From Taxillus chinensis (taxonomy: Eukaryota > Streptophyta > Magnoliopsida > Santalales > Loranthaceae), in NCBI GenBank assembly GCA_023512835.1, contig CM042092.1, positions 54,897,097 to 54,961,096 on the forward strand: 64,000 nt of DNA. Direction: 5' to 3'. Below are positions 53,641 to 64,000 of the stretch, piece after piece (the stretch's first letter is position 1; each line of letters opens with the position of its first letter). A program made the position numbers and the translations under genes. Under the pieces are notes generated by a model that saw only the letters and a list, made by a program, of their open reading frames with translations, was not told the origin of the DNA and ran no database searches.

Positions 53641-55377
53641 AAGTATTTCTGTTGTTATTGTGCGGTTTAGAGGCATTCAGGACGCATTTTGAGGTAGATA
53701 TTGTAGTCTGTTGCGTAAAACATGTGTTTGGGAGCGTCTAGGGGTCGCTGGGTTGATTCTAGATGAAGAACAGGCAAAAACGACGATGAACAGTATCCTG
53801 GGTGAACTATTGGGTTGAAAGGACGAAGACCTGAAGATTTAGGTCGAAGCGTCGAAGATTTTGGGTTGTAGGGTCGAAGATCCGTAGTCGAAGTGTCGAA
53901 GATCCGTAGTCGTAGGGTCGAAGGTCTGTAGACCTGTAGTCGTAGGGTCGAAGATCCAAAGGTCGAAGGTCGCAGGTCGCAGCTTCGAGTCTTCGAGGTA
54001 ACATTTCCGCATCTACGAGTTGCGGTTCCGCAACTACGAGTCGCAGTCCCATAGCTACGAGTCAGGCAATTTAGCAGCTTCGAGCCAGTGTAATTGCACT
54101 GGACTGGACCCATTTACATTTTAACCTTTAAGTCTCTCCACATTTAAGTATTAAGTTACAATGTAAATAGCGAAATACCCCCCTTTCGGATTCAAAGAAA
54201 AATACTAGAAAATTAAATTCCCATTCATTTAAAATATGAAAATTGGGATTTAGCGTAAAATCTTGGAAAAATCCAGTTTTTCGTAAAGGTGAATTTTTGG
54301 AAAGTAGGGTTAGACATATCAAAAAAATCCCCAAAAATCAGATTATCTTAGTTATGATATGGAAATCCAATGCCGAGACTTTTTATTTTAAGAAAAGAAC
54401 TCTTATGGGTATCTCCTTCCTTGGTCAAGGAATGATGATCGGTTTGTGAAGACGGGCTTCAGTTATAAAGGGAGTATGATGAACCTTAATGCCATATTGG
54501 TGTTGGTATGTTAGTTTGAAGAATTGGAGCTTGGGCTTTATGACTTGTTGGGTTCTCACTGTGAAGCACAGATGATGCTATGTGGTTGACGAGACAGGTA
54601 TATGCGCTGATGGCAGGCCTGTATGGCACTGTGGCCGGGCATATTACGCTGTGGCCGTGGCAGGCATATGCGTCGATGGCAGGCCTGTGTAGCACTGTGT
54701 CCGGGTATATAGCGCTGTGGTAGGGCTGAGTGCCTTGAGCTGGGATCTTATTGAGGATTGTGTTGAGCCGTTGAGCTCATGGAGCTAGGGCTGAATGCCC
54801 TAAGCTGGGATCCCATGGAGGATCGTGGACAAGCTGTCCTGTGTGGGCAGGCTGGGTCCTAATGTTTGTTTGCAGACTGTGTCCTGATGATTGTGCACAC
54901 TACACGATGCACGAGTACACTGAGCATATAGACTTGTATGTTTGCATGATATGGAGTTTTTGGGTCACCTACTGAGCTTATCGCTCACTCCTACTTGTTG
55001 TTTACCTTTTTCAGGTGTGACCCGAGACTAGTAGACTTTTTTCTAGGAGGACATGCCCACTACTCTGATGTATGATACGGTATTGTATTCTATATTGTTG
55101 TGTATTGTATCTCGGACATGGGTCCGTGGACAGTTATATTTGCATACTGTTAGTGATGTGATATCTGTATGACTGTTTGATTTATTGTATGCATGATGAT
55201 ATATGGGAAAGTATAAGATTATCCCTTGATGTATGACACTACAGGGTTGCATGATTGAGACAGTACCCGCGGTATAGTCTCTATTGGTGCTAGTCACCAA
55301 CCCCTTGACCTTTTGGGTGCGGGCAAGGGGAAGTCATGTTTCCAGTTTCGGGTTGCCTGGAATTTGGGGGCATAATA
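53641..55377 (+). repeat. Tekay-type LTR A2, 3' part
   Basis: It resumes LTR A2 and includes a GTCGAAGATCC-type array (53810-54070), the landmark 'aagttacaatgtaaatagcgaaatac' and the same closing order as 4150-4978. It ends GGGGGCATAATA at 55377 and is followed by GTGGA (55378-55382), which also precedes the start at 30599 and 47366. Matching target copies and the absence of an internal region support a solo LTR. Its first 155 bases repeat 48126-48281 at roughly 90 percent identity. Confidence 0.75.
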
Positions 55378-55382
55378 GTGGA

Positions 55383-56300
55383 GCTCAAGATATTGAAAGT
55401 ATAAACATATTGAATTGCTTCGCATGATTCCAATTGGATTAAAAGCTTTGTCCACGCCTTCGAGTGATCCACGTGTAAGATGATAAATGTTCAATGGATC
55501 TTTCTTATATCGGAACACAGCGAGCTGATGAGTTTGAATGCGCTGAGATGATAAGGATGGAAGTAGGAGCAATATCGTCTTACTCCGTTACAAGGTTCCT
55601 TACTCCGTCTTAAGAGAATGCTCGGATCCTTACTCCGTGTCAACTAGTTACTCAGATCCTTATTCTGTCGCAAGGTTCTTTACCCTGCATTAGTGAAATA
55701 CTCAAATTCCTTACTCTGTGTCAGCGCTTCCTTATTCCATTTAAGAATGTCAACTCGGATGGTTTACTCTTCATCTCTTTTCCTTATTCCGTACGAATAA
55801 AGAATCGGTCTTTATTCCACACAAGTCATTCCTTACTCTGCTTGAGTATAAGATTCGAATTCCTTACTCCGCGTCTTCGCGTCCTTAGTTCGCGTAAATG
55901 GAAGACTTAGTTTCTTATTCCACTTTAGTCTCTTACTCCGCGTGAGTTGTAGACTAGAATTCTTATTCCGTGTCTCTATGACTTAGTTTATTTAAGTAAA
56001 GACACGGATTCCTTAGTCCATATATTTTAGTACTTAGTTCGCACTAATAATTCTTACTTCGTATCTTGTGACGACTTGGTTATTTGCCAAGTCAATTGAC
56101 GACACTCACATTGGTTCGGATTAAGATTATGTATCATGTCCTTAGTTTTGCACTCTCAAGTGTAGATTCAGTTTAACTTATCTTCTGCAACAAGTTAGAA
56201 TAGACATTGAAAGATCTCAAACCAAATTACATAGGGTTTTATCCGCATCATCCAAATTATGCGTTTGATCCAACAGTATGTTCCAAGGCTCAACAAAGTA
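55383..56300 (+). repeat. Continuation of repeat R copy 2 with a CTTACTCCG array
   Basis: From about 55575 to 56080 words such as TTCCTTACTCCGTGTC, CTTATTCCGT and ACTCGGATCC recur irregularly. This array sits in the place that the GACTCTTCGAGTC array takes in repeat R copy 1. No gene is seen. Confidence 0.45.
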
Positions 56301-56820
56301 ATATATTAAAATTGCATTATGTATATAATTATGAATAACCACACAAAAAAAATGAAAGAAAAAATATTTTAAATCAACAATTTAAAATAGATTTCATCAG
56401 AGAATAAGATGACTTAGGAGTTCGAGATTGACGGTGGAGGAATCCGAAAAGAGCTTAGTGGCACGGTGGTGGCGATGGTGTAAGGAGATCATTTGCGATG
56501 ACGAATTTACAAGAGGGAGGTGAACTAACCGAAAAAGAAAGATGAGACTTTCGACGATGACAAGACCAAATCCGGCAATCTTGTCAGCATTCTTTTGTGT
56601 GTTATTCAACTTTCGTTAGATTGTATTCTTTGATGACGTGACACAATTGTAAGGCTTGGTTATACCTGATGAGCAAAAGCCTTCTCATTTGTGAATCTGA
56701 CTTCATGTTAGATCATATAACAAGTCATCTTGTCAAACATTTGTTTTTGTCTTTTTAAAAATTATAATATTATTTAATTATTTTAAAAAAACACTGCACA
56801 TACAAACAAGAACTCATACA
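56301..56820. other. Intergenic sequence upstream of TIM10, no gene seen
   Basis: It is AT-rich except 56410-56530, which has 'ggtggtggcgatgg' type words on the plus strand. A minus-strand frame there has no family resemblance. Confidence 0.4.
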
Positions 56821-56823
56821 AAA

Positions 56824-57073
56824 ACATATAATAAGGCAAGTAACATGGACAAAGCCCAACCGGCATTTTTGCGTTCAAACGAGTATATTCTATGGGCTGG
56901 AGTTCGACATGGGCCCCTGATAACTTCCCTGTGCTTGTCGCCGTTTCGCTCCATTTGGCATTGCCTGGAGCTCTTTTTTTGTTCGCTTGCTTCTGGTTGC
57001 TGGCGCAGACCTGCTCCTTTCTGGGAATCAACCGGAGTACAACTCTAGGGTTTCCGAATCACAAGTTCGATCT
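56824..57073 (+). promoter_or_regulatory. Probable TIM10 promoter end and 5' untranslated exon
   Basis: AACATATAATAAGGCAAGT (56823-56841) includes a TATA-like core, and the identical 19 bases occur upstream of the unknown gene (22166-22184). The following sequence to 57073 ends in a splice donor TCT|GTAAGT. The first coding exon begins after an AG at 57245. The exact transcription start is not visible. Confidence 0.45.
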
Positions 57074-57250
57074 GTAAGTTTGAGACTCTAGGGTTACATT
57101 TGCTGTGTATTTTGGATTGAAGTCATCATAGAGCTAGATTCTAGGGATTTGAGATTTCCTGCGGGTGGGTGGCTTCTTAGTTTAATGTGAGGGGTTAAAT
57201 TTGATATGAGGTTTTGAGTTTTTTGTTTTTTTCATGTGATCTCAGGTATT

Positions 57251-59169
57251 ATGGCTGCCAAAAGCAACAGTGGTCCATCTCCCGCGGACAAAGAGCAGGT
57301 ACCTTATTGCTTCCGTTAATAAGTAATCTATGGTGTTTGGGGTTGGGCATTTTATTTAATTTATGTGCGTTTGACCATGCTTTTGCAATTAAAATCCTGG
57401 CATCTTTTGAGGCTGTAGTTGCATGACAGGCAATCAATTATTTAGAGATTTTGATGATTTGGGTGCTATTTGGTGCAGCATTATGTTATATTGCTGATCT
57501 TTCTTATGAACGTTCTGCTTCTGGATTTTAATCTCTGGGGACTGTAGGTAAACTGACTTCGCTAATTGTGCAGATCTTTGGTATGGCAGAAAGGGAAATG
57601 GAGTATAGAGTAGAATTGTTTAACAAGTATGTGTTATAGAATGGCCATTTTACCGTTTACTTTTGAGCTAAATATACTCCCTTCTTCATTTTATGGTTTT
57701 GCATATAGTTTTCAATGCCTTCTTACATTAATTTAAAGTTGGTTCTAATCGACTAAAATCATTTTATTTCTCTTTGGAAACAGGCTTACTAGCACTTGTT
57801 TCAATAAGTGTGTCGAGAAAAGGTAAGAGAATTTACTTTTTATTATTTTTAAGTGATCATTTTTTATTACAATGCTATTAGTCTATGGAAGTTATAGTAG
57901 GAAAGTCATAGTTTTTTTCCCCAAAAAGATTGTTGCCTTTCTCCCATAAATGAATTTTATATAATTGCATGTCATATCTTGACATTTAAGCTAAATCGTA
58001 CCACCTGATTTAGTTTTAACTTTCTGTTTTAGGTACAAAGAATCTGAGCTAAATATGGGGGAAACAAGTTGCATTGATCGCTGTGTTTCAAAATATTGGC
58101 AGGTAAGGTTGTGGAGAATGTTGTCTTAAATACCGATGAAGGGATAAAGTAAATTTAATCCATGGGTGTCTTTCTGATATGCTCATTTTGTTATTGCTTG
58201 CTTTCATGATGCCTCTCTTTCCCCCTTTGGTTTTAGAGTGTACCGAAGCATGCAATTTTGAGGTTTAAGTTTGAAAATTATGAAAAAATTTAAATGGCTC
58301 TTTTAGTTTTAGGAAAATGAACTACTTAGATTTAAAAGTAATTCCTTTGGTCTTAATAAAGTTCCTCTCAGGTAATGCCATAGCATTTATTTTTTACCGG
58401 AAAGTATTCAAGAAAAAGCCGCCTTCTTCAATTTGTCCTAAGGGTGTTTAAGAAAAATTGAAAACTCAAAAAAATTTAAAAGTTAATCGATGCCTGAAAC
58501 TCAAAATCAATCCAAATCGAATAGTTGAGTTTGTGGAAGAAATCCGGTCTGACCACCTGAATTACCTGAACTTGATTACCTCAAACATATTTGTAATATT
58601 AATATTTTATATTACCAGTACTAATATTTAAGAATATCAGTCGTGATTATTTAAAATAATAATTTGATCCCAAATCTGATGCTTGGTATAGCAATTTATT
58701 GTATTTTTGCATCACTTAATATATCCTTTAATTTATAAAAGATCAGTAACAAATCAATTTGATTGCACTTCAAAATCAAATTGAACTTAGCCAAAACACA
58801 AATGTAAAACCTAGTCAAACCAAATTCATTTGATTTATTTTTGGATTGAACCTCAGTCTGCCTGACTTGGCCTTTAATTTATTGTATTTTTGCATCACAT
58901 GACATCCTTTAATATATAAAGGATCGGTAACGAATCAATTTGAAAATGCTTCAAAATCAAATTGAACTTAGCCAAAACACAAATGTAAAACCTGGTCATA
59001 TCAAATTCATTTGATTTGTTTTTGGATTGAACCTTAGTCCGCCTTACCAGGCCCATAAACATTCGTAATCTGTGCATGTACAACATTTTTACCCACCATA
59101 ACATTTTCTTCTTTTCAGGTGAATAATCTAGTAGGAGAGTTGCTTGGTTCCAATCGGCCTCCGATGTGA
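57251..59169 (+). CDS. TIM10: TIM10, small Tim chaperone of the mitochondrial intermembrane space
   Basis: TIM10 with TIM9 forms the hexameric chaperone that carries hydrophobic carrier precursors across the intermembrane space to the TIM22 insertase. Coding exons are 57251-57298, 57574-57626, 57784-57822, 58033-58102 and 59119-59169. All introns are GT..AG and the sum is 261 bases, 86 residues plus TGA. The protein has the twin CX3C motif, C39-FNK-C43 and C60-IDR-C64, separated by 16 residues, that makes the two intramolecular disulfides. Other family words are AEREMEYRVELFNK, NMGETSCIDRC and SKYWQVN. Length is normal for the family. A 5' intron (57074-57245) lies ahead of the ATG. The reading frame is intact, so this is probably a working gene. 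It converges with BSK. Confidence 0.93.
58691..59043 (+). repeat. Diverged tandem repeat in the last TIM10 intron
   Basis: Two adjacent copies (about 58691-58862 and 58875-59043) share 'attgtatttttgcatcac', 'caaattgaacttagccaaaa' and 'aaattcatttgattt'. They lie in the intron 58103-59118, which is much longer than the other TIM10 introns. Confidence 0.8.
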
Positions 59170-59600
59170 ATCTCCGGTCCATACAGTTTCCAATTTGGTT
59201 CAGGAACATTTTGGTCTTCAACAGTGAAAGTACGTTGTTGGCTGACTGTAGGGTGGGGAGACATTTGTAGTTCAAAATTTTGTTACCCTTGAACTTGAGG
59301 TCATGTTTGTTATGCAAGGTAGAATTTGTGGCGGATTTGCATCAACGCCCTTAATTTTTTTGATTTTTTTTAACTCGAATGTACTTGGTGGCAATTTGAT
59401 TGATCTGTGATACTGCCGTGTTGTATATGGATTTCAATTGACGCTTGTCTGGCGGCATTCCTCTGAACCGACAATGAATTCTGAGTCTCTACCTATATTG
59501 AAACATATGTAATCATCACTTTAATTAGTTTTGAAAGTTAAATGCAGGATTTGTTGTTAAATTTTCAGTGCTAATGTTCATCAATTTTTTGCCCACACTA

Positions 59601-59606
59601 AATAAA
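59601..59606 (+). terminator. Possible polyadenylation signal of TIM10
   Basis: AATAAA lies 432 bases after the TIM10 stop, in AT-rich sequence between two converging genes. Plant signals are loose, so this is only a candidate. Confidence 0.3.
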
Positions 59607-59858
59607 GCAAAATTTTATTTTCAGATAAATTGTATAAATAATTCGGGAGTATCTTTCTGGTTATAAAAGTCGTATATTTTTTTTTAATATCAATTTAACA
59701 ATATGTACCGATTACTTGCACAAATTTGAACTTTTATAGTGAAGGATGGAACTGTGACAGAAAATCTGAACTTTCATTTAAAGGAAGAAAGAGAGTTACA
59801 AGAACGTTTATTTCAAAATCTGAGACTGAAAATCCTCGTACATTCTAAAATGACAAGT

Positions 59859-63481
<3,623 letters not shown>

Positions 63482-63523
63482 TCCCCAAGTCAGAGAGATG
63501 GAAATTAGCAGAGACGGACTATG

Positions 63524-63588
63524 CCTCTCTCTCTCTCTCTCTCTCTGTCTCTGTCACACAGAGCCCCTCTCTCTCTCTCTCTCTCTCC
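63524..63588 (+). repeat. CT microsatellite in the BSK 5' region
   Basis: Two runs of CT (63524-63546 and 63568-63588) flank a short TCTGTCACACAGAG stretch. They lie 40-110 bases upstream of the BSK start codon, so on the transcribed strand they form a GA-rich leader or core promoter. Confidence 0.8.
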
Positions 63589-64000
63589 CTCAAACTAGAC
63601 TCAAACTAGAGATCACGGAGGCTATCATTAGAGAAGTGGCGAGAGAGAGAGAACTGCAGAGGTATTGTCCATCTTTGAGACTCGAGAGAGGGAGTTTTTT
63701 TTTTTTTTTTTTTTGGGGTATCTTGTTTTTTTCTTCTTTCTCTTTCTCTCGACTTGTTGTTAGTTTCTGGATTTTCCATTACTTTCTGGCACTGTAAACC
63801 AAACACGAATTCCAATCCCAATCCGACCACACCTCATCATTTTAGCTGGTTGGCAAAGCTCGTTGCAGCTTTGCTCCATTGTGTAAAACAGTTCCTCCGT
63901 CTTCGGTGTCCCCGCTGCAGCGTCTGTTTTGTCCGTTGCCGGGTGACGCGCCAACTCTCCCCCATGCTTATCTCTGCCGCGTGAGATGCACCCACCTGCA
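63589..64000. other. Upstream region of BSK, no second gene seen
   Basis: It contains a T run of about 19 at 63696-63714 and a CT-rich stretch to 63750. From 63790 the sequence looks like ordinary promoter or leader DNA. Short frames in it show no similarity. Confidence 0.4.

Noticed and set aside
58895..59317. Minus-strand frame of 140 residues opposite the TIM10 last exon
   Set aside because: It spans an intron repeat and the antisense of a conserved exon, and has no family features.

Overview
The window is flowering-plant nuclear DNA. Three spliced host genes are recognisable by their conserved exons with GT..AG introns: an RPAC2-like RNA polymerase I/III subunit, TIM10, and a brassinosteroid-signaling kinase (BSK). 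The rest is mostly nested LTR retrotransposons, non-autonomous DNA transposons and low-complexity arrays. The species cannot be told from the sequence.

Layout. 1-11192: the end of a hAT transposon lies beside an old Tekay/Del-type LTR. That LTR is split by a nearly complete Tekay-type Ty3/gypsy chromovirus (2697-10846) flanked by the target duplication ACTAG. 11701-12671: a hAT-like non-autonomous element with a near-perfect 8-bp target duplication. 12915-13735: a Harbinger transposase remnant. 14176-15616: an RPAC2-like gene with an internal stop. 16474-21659: a short-LTR chromovirus, here called B1. 22318-24318: a spliced conserved plant gene of unknown function, broken by at least two lesions. 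25585-31520: MITEs, a TRIM, diverged LTR-like repeats and the first part of a second Tekay-type LTR. 31521-35012: chromovirus B2, closely related to B1 in coding sequence but with unrelated LTRs.

About 16.77 kb (18238-35012) is then repeated head to tail at 35013-51779. The join links the integrase region of B2 to the protease region of B1. After the second unit the remainder of B2 follows, with a mosaic of three LTRs (to 53640). Next come the second part of the Tekay-type LTR (to 55377, target duplication GTGGA) and another low-complexity array. The right end (56.8-63.5 kb) is ordinary gene space: TIM10 on the plus strand and BSK on the minus strand, facing each other, both with open spliced reading frames.

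The most notable signal is in how the two duplicate units differ. Differences sit overwhelmingly at CAG/CTG trinucleotides and often look like CAG>CGG, CTG>CCG or CAG>CG. They occur in transposon sequence and are nearly absent from the 4-kb gene-containing stretch. That is what residual long-read base-calling errors at CHG-methylated cytosines would look like. If so, many frameshifts in the transposons may be assembly errors and not biology. I found no CRISPR array, tRNA or rRNA gene. The new element-level features are the LTR exchange between B1 and B2 and the mosaic B2 locus.
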